DNA of 64,000 bases from Chaunax sp. Z400 (taxonomy: Eukaryota > Chordata > Actinopteri > Lophiiformes > Chaunacidae), in contig CM075184.1 in the NCBI GenBank assembly GCA_037577475.1, forward strand, positions 30,277,094 to 30,341,093, written 5' to 3'. The notes under the pieces are model-generated. The model did no database searches, was not told the origin of the DNA, and saw nothing but the letters and a program-made list of their open reading frames with translations. Positions within the stretch are counted from its first letter, which is position 1; the number at the start of each line of letters is the position of its first letter. Of the stretch, positions 34,031 to 46,000 are shown piece by piece. Made by a program: the position numbers and the translations under genes.

Positions 34031-35399
34031 CTAACCAAAGAGAAACATGGGTGTCTTGATTTCCCCCCTCACTCAGAGCATGCCGAATACTTCTTTCAGC
34101 TATTATCCGTAGATGTATCTGATAATATTTCTATAATTTCATTAAGACCCTCACAACATCCTTTGTGACTGATTTAACTCATTCAAGATTTTAAGCTTGC
34201 TTTCTTGCATGATGTTTCCTACATGTCTGACAGCCTGCCCTCTAGCTATTCCGTTCAACGTGGGCTGGTTGGCAGGTTCTGTCCCACACGTTTCCTATCT
34301 GGTGGGCATCACAGGCATTTTACCTTAATTGCAAGGCGTCATCCGACCGAGTGCTGCTTATTTGTATGTTTGTTTGCCTCCCTGCCTGAGCTATTGGTAA
34401 TCTATTCTCCCTTCTTAGCAGGAGGAAACTCAGGCAGCCAGTGTCTGGATTTATTGAACTGGCAACGGGTTTAGTGCATTATCATGCTGGGTTAGATGTG
34501 GGGACATACTTGGCTGCCTTTTCCTGTTTGCAACCAAACACCAGATAGTTTAACTTTTTTGAGTAGTTTGGAGTTGAGTTACATTTCCATAAGATGTGGG
34601 GAGTTTATAAAAAAAGAACAAGTGAAAGAGATCCATCTCATATTTAAATGTTTTGTTTATTAGAGGGTTTTATTGACAGCGATACAGTACTCCTTTGCAG
34701 CAGTGTTAGTGAGAGATTAGGTTTTCTTATTCTTTGGAGGTAAATATAGATAATCTGTGCGAGGATCTAGTGCACAAAAAGCGGATTTTATCCATAATCC
34801 ATCTATGAATAACAGATCCACCAGTCCACAACACTAATTAATGTTGTCTACATGTCAATTATTTCCTTATTCTTTACCTAAATATTGATGGAAAAACTGG
34901 GATTTATGCCATGAGATTAGATAAGAGGGACCACATATCCAAGCACTGTAATAACATTGTTTGATGCATAAGATACATGATACATGCAAGAACTTAGATG
35001 AAAGCTGTTTTTCCAAGATAAAAAAAAAAGACCTTGAGGAGAGGGACATGGACGTAGTTCAAGGAGCAATAATATAATAATTTTAACATTTACAAAACTA
35101 AAACATTCAATCAATTAAGTTCCAGCATGTTATCTAGAAAGATAATAAATGTTTATGAGTTAATGCTGTGTCCTTGGTGTTCTTTAAAAATACACTTAAC
35201 TGGAATAGAAAAGCACAGAAACACACTCTTTAACCTCATCCTTATTTCCACTCATATTTTTCCACTCCAATCATTTCCGATACTGCATCTGAACAGAATA
35301 CAGAAACAGCTTCATAAAATGTAAACTTTTAGAAATATGACATTGTAATAATGTAATACTACACAAAACTTTTGGTTACAAGAGACAAAAGATGTAACA
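34031..35399. other. Non-coding, nothing recognised
   Basis: AT-rich from 34490 onward. The plus-strand frame at 34205-34474 has mixed composition but no domain. An A run lies near 35020. Confidence 0.55.
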
Positions 35400-35960
35400 C
35401 ACACAATCTCACGATTTGGCTTCTTACAGCTGCATCGATCCCGGCGCTGAGGTACGATGTGATGCTGAGTAATCTAGTAATGCTTGAACCTCCTTAACCC
35501 AGCTGGATGGTACTTGCTCTGTGTCATAATTAAGCAGAGACCCAAGCAGATTGTGGCAGTATTATAGATCACAACTAAACATATTGCCGGTAGATTAATG
35601 CTACCACATTCTAAGGTCTTGACACACCGCTAGCACAGACAAGTGTGAAATATGTTTGGTAAGTGCATAATTATGACATCTGTTACCCTCCGCGATAGCT
35701 CTTATCATGATATTAACGGAAGAAAATACAGGTTTAAATACAGTATGTGTTAAAGCCATGATAGCGTGTGTAATTGAAATATGACTCTGGCGTAATGAAG
35801 ATTAAATTAAAGCCGGAGATAATCGTCTGACACAAAGATAATTGAGTTGCAATCCTCGGGCAATGAAGAATAGCTCGGGGAGAAGAAAGAAATAATCACG
35901 GCCCTTTGCTAGAGAGGAATAAGCTTATTTCTCTGTGATGGGACACATATAAATTCTGTG
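35400..35960. promoter_or_regulatory. Strong candidate conserved non-coding element
   Basis: Nearly 550 bp of complex sequence without simple repeats. It contains GAGTAATCTAGTAATGC, CATAATTAAGCAGAG, GTGCATAATTATGACATC, TGATATTAACGG, GAAGATTAAATTAAAGCCGG, GATAATCG, AAAGATAATTGAGTTGC and GAAATAATCACGGCCC. CpG words (CCGGCG, CCGCGATAGC, AATCGTCTG) survive in an AT-rich context. This is the most enhancer-like block in the window by eye. TAAT cores recur about every 40-60 bp. No coding potential. Confidence 0.4.
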
Positions 35961-36095
35961 CTCAGATTAAAGAGCGATTAATCAAAGCAGTAATCCACAA
36001 TTTGAGTGGAATCAGAATGACATATGTCTGCTTTATGTAATTTACTTTTCCCTCCTCTCCTAAGGAGAACGGCACTGATTGTACTATGAGTGGAA

Positions 36096-36099
<4 letters not shown>

Positions 36100-36126
<27 letters not shown>
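36100..36126. repeat. Poly-C run (27)
   Basis: Twenty-seven consecutive C residues follow GGAAGAGT. Runs of this length are rare and hard to sequence accurately; on the minus strand the G run could form a quadruplex. The Gly- or Pro-rich frames crossing it are artefacts. Confidence 0.95.
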
Positions 36127-36777
36127 TTCAGATCTCTCATTTATGCTCACAGGATGACTTGGTGACTGATCTGATTGCAGGGGGGAAGAGAGCCTGGCAA
36201 AATGTTTTCATCTCTTGCCCCCTTAGCATAGCACAGGAGAGCGCTTGTGCTCTCACAAACATATGGTCCCACATTAGTGCCTGGGCTCGTTCAAAAGGGA
36301 TTAGAGCCTGTGGGTTGGAGTGTCTACGTGTCAGCGGTGGCACCCTGCTGCACTGCCAAGCACCAAATAGTGCTCAGACGTCCACGAATGAGCTCACACA
36401 CTGACACCATCATGTATGTCGCAGTGACCTGAAAGAATACTTGTTTGGTCTTTGGTAACTCTAATCTCTAATCTAATACTTTTTTGTTTTTTTGCATACT
36501 GGTGACAATGTCTGAATGTCACAACTGAGGTTATAGTTTGACCAATGGTTGATGTTGATTTTTGAGAAATAGAAGGAGTCCAGTGTTTAGCTCTCCAGCT
36601 CAGAGTTTTTGATAGTCATAACAATCTCAATCAAAATGGGATGTGATTGCACATTAGGTACATTAATGGAGTCTTCAGGAAGTCACACAGAAGACGAAGA
36701 TGGAAGAAGACAACAGATACAGACACACATTTGTCCTGGTTGTCTTTATATGCTACACTATAGAGGTATGACAGTTT
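36127..36777. other. Non-coding, nothing firm
   Basis: The part to about 36400 is complex and moderately GC-balanced, with overlapping frames on both strands (36090-36432) that have no domain. The rest is AT-rich. Confidence 0.5.
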
Positions 36778-36905
36778 TTACCTCCACCAAGGAGGTCATG
36801 TTTTCACCAGCACTGGTTTGTCTGTTAGCACGATGACTCAAAACTCATGAAAGTTGATAGGAGGCTTGGGAATGTGGCAGGAAAACCATATTACATTTAA
36901 AGTAA
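36778..36905 (+). mobile_element. LINE-tail-like interspersed repeat fragment
   Basis: The segment opens with TTACCTCCACCAAGGAGGTC and runs through ATGTTTTCACC, GGTTTGTCTGTTAGCACGAT and GACTCAAAACTCATGAAAG to a decayed GGGAATGTGGCAGG block. It belongs to the same fish family as 16445-16662 and (reversed) 7545-7823. It keeps the terminal ACCTCC-CCAAGGAGGT palindrome. The downstream end is uncertain. Confidence 0.72.
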
Positions 36906-39900
36906 AAAGCAGTTTGGCCAACACTATTTATGATTAAATACCACTGAGTTTATAAAGATGGACCTGGTATCTTCACTTCCTTCCTCTGCACAAACATCAA
37001 GCCAAAATTATTGCAGTTGTGATCAGGCCACCTGTAAACCTGCCTGACTTAATCTCATATAACATTTAATCAAGTATAATTGCCTGTCAAAAGAAGCGCA
37101 AAAGTTCCAAAAAAAAGCTTCACAATTGTATTATTTTAATCCACTGTCTTTGTAAATGTTGTTGAAATCTAATTTCTGAATGATTTTTAAGAGGTTTCAC
37201 TCATTAACAAACAAAGAAGACTAAAACTGGATGGTGTTAAAAAAAAAATGAAAGCACTACATTTGACCGTTTTACCTCTATAGGATTCACTTAGTTACTT
37301 AGTTTACAGCATGACTGCTGTAAACTAAGTAATCTCTTTGTATGTGACCATCAGAACTTCTCATACTTAACTTGGATTCTTGTGGTAAATTCATCTCTTT
37401 CTTTTTTCCAGTTCATTCCCCTGGTTCACATCTCAGCTCTAGCATCTCACCATCAGCTCTTCAGAATCATTCTGTTTCAGATTCAACTCTCCAAACTTGG
37501 ATATCTGCTTGTTCCTTCATGGGGACCAGAGAGCCTGTGTTGTTGTGTTGTCGGTTTTTTAAATCACTACCATCTTCAGTTTTCCATGAAAACCTCAGCT
37601 GTAATTATTGTAAATGAACAAACAGACAGACGAAAACCACAGCATGTACACATGTCATTATCAAAATACCCATCTGAGCGTATACTGGAGAATTCTACCA
37701 TAATCCTGTCAGTCACCATCCACAGTGAATGAGTGGTGTTCACAGAAAGCGTGCCTCTCTTCCTGGTGACAGCCAACTCTTGTGTTGACGTCCACTTTAG
37801 CTTCACCTCCTGAATGTCTGGAACTCCACAAATAGAAAAATAAAGATTTCTGTGCCAAAGGACCTGAATCATGCAGGTTAGAGGTCAGTCAGGCTTCGTG
37901 CACCCAGGGGTCTATTTTAGAGAGGTGAATAATTTAGACTATGCTCACAGGGGTGGTATAGCATTACATCACAAGGAGGATGGGGATGAAAAACACAAAT
38001 TTACAAGGGCAAAGGGCACAAGCAGGAATCATCGCTAATTAGTGGTTACCATGGAGAACAGCTCAGTGAATGAAGTGAACCATAGACAGGGATAGAAACT
38101 GACCATTAACGAAAGACGAGCACAGAGAAAACGTATCACACCATCCAGCAGGGAAATAATGAAATGTTAACAGCACTATGATTGAATGCTTTCATGCACA
38201 GGCACTAATCTCCATTCTTAGTTTGACTTAATGACATTACATCATCTGCACATTCATATTGTAAATGTAAAGGTAACCATGGTACACTTTACACACATAA
38301 TTTCATCTCACACGTTTGCAACAGCTGTCATTTTGTGCAATTCTTGTGAATTAATTAGACATACAGATTTTTTCGGCTTGTGTGCGATGACCAAAATCAC
38401 TCAAAATCACGGCACCAAGGTCATAACCTCAGCGTCAAAATGTTTAATCCCCAGGCTGATGATAACGGCTCAACTCAAAGGGGGGAAAAAAAAGATGTTA
38501 TCCGTGAATCGACTGTCTGCTATTGATGTTGGTGTCATTATCTCCAGATTGGCTCTGAATTAGAACAATGGCCATTTTAAGTACCATTTCCTCTTCCTCC
38601 CAGCCTGCTGCATGTGGTACACATTAAGCAACTTACCATTAGGTAAGTACACTAATATCTTCATGGCTATCTCTTCTCATGTCCTCCGCATTGAACAGAT
38701 TTATAAGAACATAGCACTGAATGCCACAAGTTAGCGTCTTATTTTGCAAGTTTTAACAGTTTAACTTATAGTATTTCACCTTTTTTGGTGTTCACTTTAT
38801 TCAATGATGTCTGAAATTAGACGCTCATGGGATTAATGCATGTGTGCTTAAATGGAGGAGCCAGGAAGACACATAGTTGTTGTTACCAGAAGTCAACCGG
38901 AGTGAGGAGGGGCGTCAGAACAGCAAACCAGCGACCTGCCTTCCCAGCTGCTGGGAAAGATGGAGATACCAGAAAATCTGTGTTTGTTCAGCCACTCCAC
39001 AAATATCCCCTCTCCAGATTGCGTCTGGCCAAGGAAACGGCACTTGACTGGGATTCTGAAATGATTATTGGTGGCAGTGTCCTTCTGGGGCTGCTTTTAT
39101 AAATGTGCCAATAAATTTCACATGTCCAGCTTTGTTTTGCTTTCATTAGGCCTCTAATCTCCGTCCCAGGGCCAGGCCGATCCTGCCATGAGTGAACTCT
39201 CTGTTTTCTCTAGAGCCAGTGATTAATGACTGGACAGCATGATTACCAACACGCTGCTCTGGAGTTACATATCTGCCTCTATTGACACAATGCCACAAAC
39301 AGAGCAGCACTGTGCCCACACTGCATGTGTTCATAGAAGTGTTAGTATGCATGCCTGCACATATGTGGGCTGTGAATATTGCTGTTTATTTTATTTTATT
39401 TATATTTAAAGCCTTATCATGTTTGTTTTTTTTAATCATTACATGTTTATCATTCATTTTGATCAAACCAAGTATTTTTTTACTGTTTTATTTAGCCTCT
39501 GGGAGTCTTCTCCTTTGTTTGTTCCGAACCTTCATTCTGACACTGTCTATATAGTTTATAACCTTTGTCTCTGTGGAGGAAGTTTTCTCAAACAAGATGT
39601 AAAGATTGCTAATGGACTCGAGGAATCTGACCTGCCAATAACCCCACGTCTTTTACAACACGGCATTGTTCATCTTTTCCTTTTAAAACTCATATGCCCA
39701 TAGCAGCCTGCTATTAACTTGACATTTACAGTACTTTTATCGACTCCTGAGTGCATTGATTCATAACAGTCATGTAAGTACTCATCTCCCGGGATATTAG
39801 TCACCCATCCTCCTGATGCCGTAATATCATATTTTCGCTCTCTCTGTCTCAAATCTGTGCCCCAGGCATGGAGATGTGGGCATGGCCCGACAAACTATAG

Positions 39901-40111
39901 TGCTATTAACTCCTCCTTTGTGCAGCAACATCTAACTAAGCTGAATATGAATGTGTTTCCACATGACTAATAGATGATGCATGCTGTCTGCCAGGCTATG
40001 TTTTTGTCTAGTCAAAGGCCGGACAGTTGTGCAGTGGGAAAGGGAAACCCACGGTTTTTGTCTTTGTGAGGTCAAAGAAAGAGAGACACCTGTAGAGTGT
40101 AGAGAGCAGGT

Positions 40112-40112
<1 letters not shown>
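36906..40112. other. Non-coding sequence with a hairpin and a protein-like minus-strand frame
   Basis: A perfect 17 bp stem with a 4-base loop lies at 37295-37332. The frame at 37576-37872 on the minus strand is more protein-like than most but has no domain that I know. Positions 38010-38560 contain a few enhancer-like words (ATCGCTAATTAGTGG, GTGAATTAATTAGAC). No exon or RNA gene can be supported. Confidence 0.45.
37295..37332. repeat. Perfect short inverted repeat (17 bp stem, 4-base loop)
   Basis: TTACTTAGTTTACAGCA (37295-37311), loop TGAC, then its exact complement to 37332. The stem extends by one possible G-T pair and then stops, so it is too short for a microRNA precursor. It probably arose by templated snap-back synthesis or is a remnant of a foldback element. 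Confidence 0.85.
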
Positions 40113-40166
<54 letters not shown>

Positions 40167-40173
40167 GTCTCTG

Positions 40174-40249
<76 letters not shown>
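40113..40249. repeat. Compound (CT)n tract, 137 bp
   Basis: (CT)24 is followed by three GTCTCT-type units and a CTCG interruption, then about (CT)34. The tract is a pure polypyrimidine strand apart from the few G residues, so it can form triplex DNA. The open frames through it encode Leu/Ser or Arg/Glu repeats and are not genes. Confidence 0.97.
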
Positions 40250-40251
<2 letters not shown>

Positions 40252-42748
40252 GTCTCAACAACAACTTAACTGGCTGCAAACAGGCTGCTGGAAGGGAGGT
40301 AGATTATTCAGAGCAAGCTGTTCTCTTATGCAATGGTTCTAAATGCTCATCAATATTGTTTCTTTTATACTAGATCCTCCTTCATGATCTCATTATTAAA
40401 TATTCATATAATATTAAATGGAGTTTGAGATTTCATACCGTCTTGCTTTGTGGCCTAAATCCACCAACACCAGAAAAAGCCTTTAAAAAATATCCATCTC
40501 TGCTTTGATGAATGATATTTTCACAGCAATGAAGCTTCTCATTGTTTATTCTTCCTCTTCCTCAGTGTTATTCTTTTCATACCAGGTTGAGTATTTCCCC
40601 GGCAAGTGAATAAGCCTGTCATTCCCATATTAAACACATCGCTGGTCCAATAAATGGACACCACCTGTTTAAACGGTCAGTGCCATGCTAGGGTCAAGCA
40701 GGGTCCTGTTTGATTGGCTACACTGAATGGTCGGAACACGCAGCATGCCCTCTGTGGTAACTTTTAAAAATGTTCAGGAAGTTTGGTTCACCCTTTATGG
40801 CCTAGGACATTTCCTACTACAGGAGTTAAGCACTCAGGACAGGAAACCATTTGCTGTGGCTGTAAGATCTCTTTAATGACTGTCTAACTAGAAACAGGCT
40901 GGCCTAATTCAGTGCCTGGAGCCAGCAGGAATGGCCTTGCATCTAGACGTTGTTAGAATATTTACTGCTTCTTCGATGGGAGTCTTTTTGACACTGCTGC
41001 AATAAAATTTACAAGGAATCCCTTTTTAGTGTGATGCAAGGCAAAGTATGGTCAAGAGCGGGGAAAAAGATGTTTGAAAAAATAGCTGGCCATTAAAAAT
41101 ATCATTTGTCTTTGTTTATGTGGACGAAGAACTACGGATGGCTGACATTTAAACAGCATTTGATCGGCTTTGTCCCCCGGGTAGCTCAGGACGCTGTTGG
41201 TTGATGGTCAGCATCATCTGACTTTGCAGTGTCAGAAAAGGGTAACTGTGTGGAATTGTCAGACCTCAGTTTAAGTTTATGTGAAAGGGTCAGTGTTGTC
41301 CTTGGATTGGAAAAAGCTGCTGATTCAAATGTATCGAGCTTTTAATGCCCTCTATCTTTTTCTTGACCGCTGTCAAATGTTGTTTTACTCCAAATCAAAG
41401 ACTTCCTCTCACCAGAGCCACAGACCACATGTACCTTGGAGCTCAGTATTGAACAAGTGGCTTGGTAACTGTGGGAGTGGTTATAGATTAGCAGTGCCAG
41501 AGTATATGTTCATGTGCTACATGCCTGTGTGGGTGTCCATGCACTGCTGTGCACAGTGTTGTCAGTGCTCCTGCTGACTGAGGAAATGAGCTGGGACCAC
41601 CAGAGGTGATTGTGCATGTGTAAGCGCAGGCCACGATTGGCTTGTTCCAATGACTGACTGACTACGCCTGCTCTGTGACCCACCAACCACCATACCCCCA
41701 ACCTTTGTTTAATAAGCCCAGGGAGTGGTAGCCCCTTTTTTTTTTTTTTTTTTCTAAAGTGCCACTGTGTCTGGAGAGGCTGACACACTTCGGTTTCACT
41801 GCAAACCCTCCACCCTCCTTTCTCTTTCTTCCACTGTGGATTTAAACAAATGCAGTCAAACCCAATTAGAGGAGAGTGAGAGCAGCACAGGAGAGGAGCT
41901 GGTAATAGTAACTTTGTTCAGCTGGTTCCTGCTGTGACCAGCCCTCATTTAAATGAGCCGCTTGATAACCCTCAGAAATACGATCCCAGTGAGCGAGGGA
42001 AAGCGGTAGTCTCTCCACTTTCTTGGTTCCCAGTGGAGCGTCTTTTAGCAGGCCTCTCACCTCTCTGTGTCTAGAGGCACCTCTGTGACACAAGCCCTTT
42101 TACACAGAGATTGTGCAACAGCGCTGCAATGAAGACCCTTCTCTATGATGCCTTTGTTTGTTAATACTGAACAAAATGGCGTAACAACGCCACTCTGCTG
42201 TGTGATTTTTAAATAGTGAGCCAACTTATTTGTCTAGTGTGATGTCTAAATGTTCACGACGAACATTTTTGTCACTGTGGGATCATTTGAGTTTACTCGT
42301 GTGATTGACTGTCGCCATGTCTGGGTTCACAACATTATCCGGAGGCGCACAAAGACAGCTCTGGGTGTCCACGTACAGCTGCAATAACCCTGTCTTCCAC
42401 TTCCACATTAACATCCTACTGACATCCACAATCTCAACACTGATAGGCTTTTGTGTCAGAGCGTCACGGGAATTTCTCGAGGTGAAACTTTTCAACTTGT
42501 GCAAGTGATGCAAATAAAGCGATTCAATTTCAAATTCACGTTGCGCCTTTCGCATCAGTCATGCCGCCCAGCACAAATTTGCGTCACATTGACTTTGCGT
42601 AGCATTACTTATATGTTGAGCAGAGCTTTGTAAACCAATGAATTAACATGGCATAGCAATCCTTTATCGTCCCTGTTACATGGCTGCTGATCCCATCCTT
42701 TGCTTGGAGGGCAAGAAGTTCCCAGACTAGATTTGCTGATGAGCTTCT
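40250..42748. other. Non-coding sequence
   Basis: A T run of 18 lies at 41736-41753. Positions about 42190-42600 are unusually rich in CpG words (GGCGTAACAACGCC, GCGTCACGGG, CACGTTGCGCC, TTTGCGTCACATTG) and adjoin the dispersed repeat at 42749, so they may belong to the same or another mobile element. The minus-strand frame at 42283-42555 has no recognised domain. Nothing else is firm. Confidence 0.45.
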
Positions 42749-43016
42749 AGCTGCTAACTGCTACTAGCTGCTTTATAAGTCTCGTGGCTGTCAGATGACA
42801 CATAATACATGGTCAAACCGTCACACCCCTGGCCTGCCTTTCTGCCTTGCATTTATACAGATGTTCAATTAGCCTCTGTTACTACCTCTGCTGCTGTCTC
42901 AGACATGGACCAACACAGACCTCCCATTACACCTTCATAGCGTTTATACAGAGCAGCAGGCCAGAATCAAGGCGCACCGGTCCCGCCTTGAACAGGCTGT
43001 GTAAATGGGGCTATAG
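42749..43016 (-). repeat. Dispersed repeat family, copy B (inverted)
   Basis: The reverse complement of this segment aligns along its length with 27168-27410. Shared blocks include AACAGGCTGTGTAAATGGGG (against the TCACAGCC end of copy A), the GGCGCACC block, CTGTATAAACGCTATGAAGG, GCAGCAGAGGTAG and GGCCAGGGGTGTG, then the AGCAGCTAGTAGCAG end. The two copies are clearly diverged, so the transpositions are not recent. There is no coding capacity. Family unnamed. Confidence 0.7.
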
Positions 43017-46000
43017 ATGAGCCAGTCGAAACAAGGCAAGTGGCATGCCTGCTTTGTAAGAACATATAATGATTTATACTTGACATCCTCTTTTCTTCCC
43101 ACCCATGAGGTACTTGATTGATATATTTTACTTCAAACCAAAGCCTCATGATGTAAACCTTTACTGTCATTATCAGTTAGTTTGCTATTTGGTGAAATGC
43201 ATATTAAAATGTAATCTTTTTAAAGTCATCTTAGTACCCTTTATGTTTGGTAACAAACAAGAGATCCGCAGAATTGGTCATGCGCTAAACTCCGCCCATC
43301 TGGGGCTCACAGTGGGATAAAACAACTGCCTAGAAGACTTCCAATTCCACTTTTTTTTTTCTTGACACCTCCTGAGCAAACTTTGAAGTGTTCTTATCAT
43401 TGATTTTGTGTTTCTTGTCCGACATGTCTCAAAGACAGACCTTAGCTGAGATGAGTGTTAAAATACTGTTATCCACATCATTGCATGTGAGGCAATGGAA
43501 CAATTGATAATGTGTCCTACCTCCTGCTGGGTAAACAATGCACCCAAACAGTCTGCCATCATTCCTTACTCACCCAAAGCTATATTTTTGCCAAATGGGC
43601 GATTTGGTTTCTGACGCTGAGATAATCTGTTATTTATCTGTCATTAAGGAGGAAACCAAGCACACTGATAAACTGATCTTTTTTTTTTTTTTTAGAAATT
43701 GTTTTCTCAGATAAGAGTCAACTCTTTTCAGGATGTTTAAATGTTTTTATGCCTCCAAACATGTCAGGTAATATTGTAACATATGAAAAGAAGCAAATAG
43801 TTGGCGTTGGCACATATTTAGGGATCATTTTCCACCCTAAATTAAATAATGTTTTGCACAGAAAGGAATTCATATAGCCTACATAATGGTTGTAAAGCTG
43901 GTCGTGGATATGGGATAGTGAGCTGGAGGTGATGGGCGGAGTCAGAGAGCTTTGATCCACTCCTTAAAAAGTTCCACAGCTGATCTGAGCTCGACTGGAG
44001 AGCTGCTGTTGGCAGATGGCCCTTTTGTCACTATGGAAATAAAAATCCAATAAACATGGTAATCATTTGAAATGCTTTTGACACGATCTAGCAATGTGCT
44101 GCTTTTTTTTCTTTTGTTTTGGTGCTGAGACTTGCAAATACAATTTATGAGAGTTTTTGTACCATACACACAGCTGATGGTCACAATGATGTTTGTCTAA
44201 CTGGAATTAGATAAATGGAGGAATTATTGCCACCTTTGTGTCCCCATCAAGGGTGTCTTTAATTTATTTTGAATGTATCAAATAAAAGAAATGTAGGAAT
44301 TATAGCTTACAGTAAGCATTTGTCTTATTAAGCTAATTACATATGCATTTTTTACAAGAACCCAACACTAAACATTTGAAATTACAACGTTGGCCAATTT
44401 GTTCAGAGAATTACATGTGATTGAATGTCTTCCCATTACACTGATAGCAGATCAGCAGGGGGAGCCTGTTGGGTCTTTGATAGGCAGTTAATGGTCCATG
44501 AGGCATTGGGAACAGATATCTCTTAAAAAAAACAACAACACAGGTCTCAATGCCCTGATTCCCTTGTCCTCCCCTCTCTGCACCAATCAAGACACGACAC
44601 CAGCCTGTGTTTCCATCGGCACTTGAAGTGACAAGATTTACAGGACCATGAGGTTGATGTCAGCTCAAGAAAGATGACAATAAAGAAGGGAGAATGTGCT
44701 GCTGTGATACATTTGAATGTCTTCACTGTTCTTTTGAGGGGAATAAAAACATTCACTTTACACTTCGAGGTTTGAATACAACGAGATCGTGTGTCATGCA
44801 GAACGGTTGTGGGCTTTAAATCATTTTCTGACCAGTTTATCTGCTTAAAACAGATGAGGTGAGCTTAAATATGTGTTTGGCTGTGTGAGGCCAAGTCACA
44901 GCCCATGCGTGGTACTGTTACATTAATTACACAGGTTTGGGAATGGGCTGTGTGTGGGTTAGAGGGGTTACACGGTCAGGCCCTATAATACGCCACACTG
45001 AGGAGGCCTTTGTAGGTGCTGGGGGCCACACTTTAAGTGCCTCTTTATTTTGGCGCTCATTAAACACACAAACCCGCAGCAGATATTCTTGTATGTGTGT
45101 CGGGGGACTTGAATATAATGCAGAAGTTCCTTTGAGGAAGCCAGTGTCACTAACCAAACATTTCTTTCTCGCCTGCCTCGTTGGGCTCCGTGAAGCCCCT
45201 CGACAGCCCTGCAGCTCGTCTTATTGAAGCGCTACTGAATGCAGACCTCTGGATCCTGATTTATTCAGGGCCTTTTATTTGACATTGTTGTCAAACTTGA
45301 TTATAATTATGTATATCAGCGTCCTTTTTGTTAATGATTTTTGCAGGGTGTTATAATCAGTTTAGTGTGATACGGCACAATGGCAGCCACAGCTGTTTGA
45401 GAGGCAACAGGCGTCTGCCTGGGAAAAAATAATAAAAACTGAGGTGCACTGAGCTGATTAAATCTTTTAGTGGCAGTTGTCCGCAGCTAACCAGATCTCA
45501 GATGGCAGGCCACACCCAACTCAGTCTTCAAAGAAGTTTTGCACTTTACCAAAATATGCAAAACCAGCCTTTGCAAACTTGTTAAGGTTTTTTTTCTGAC
45601 TTTGCACTAAATGGTTTCGAAATATTTGAAAGAGGTCTGAAAGTCATAAATTGTTCAAACCAAACCAAAAGTCTGTTTTCTGGACTGGAACATTTAACAT
45701 AACAACTTCCCACAACACAAAACTGTTCAACTAACAACATATGAGGATTTTCACACTTGTGAATGTGAAATTCAAAAAGTAGCAAAGAGCTCAAATCAAA
45801 AAGGTTGTTGTCCTCTGTAGCATGAAATCTGCATAATTAGAGAGTGGCATGTTTTGTAATGAAAGTAGAATTATGGATTGTATACATGAGAGTTCAAAAG
45901 TTTCAAAAAACCATGTGAAATAATTTACAAACGATATCTTGCATTCGGTCAAACCGTTGAACTGATAAACTGCCCATCATCCTGCTTAGGCAATTTGTCG

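Noticed and set aside
37295..37332. Possible microRNA precursor
   Set aside because: The stem is only 17-18 bp with a 4-base loop and does not extend; microRNA hairpins need a much longer stem.
39932..40373. Frames of 115-130 residues on both strands across the CT tract
   Set aside because: Leu/Ser and Arg/Glu repeats come directly from (CT)n; the flanks have no domain.
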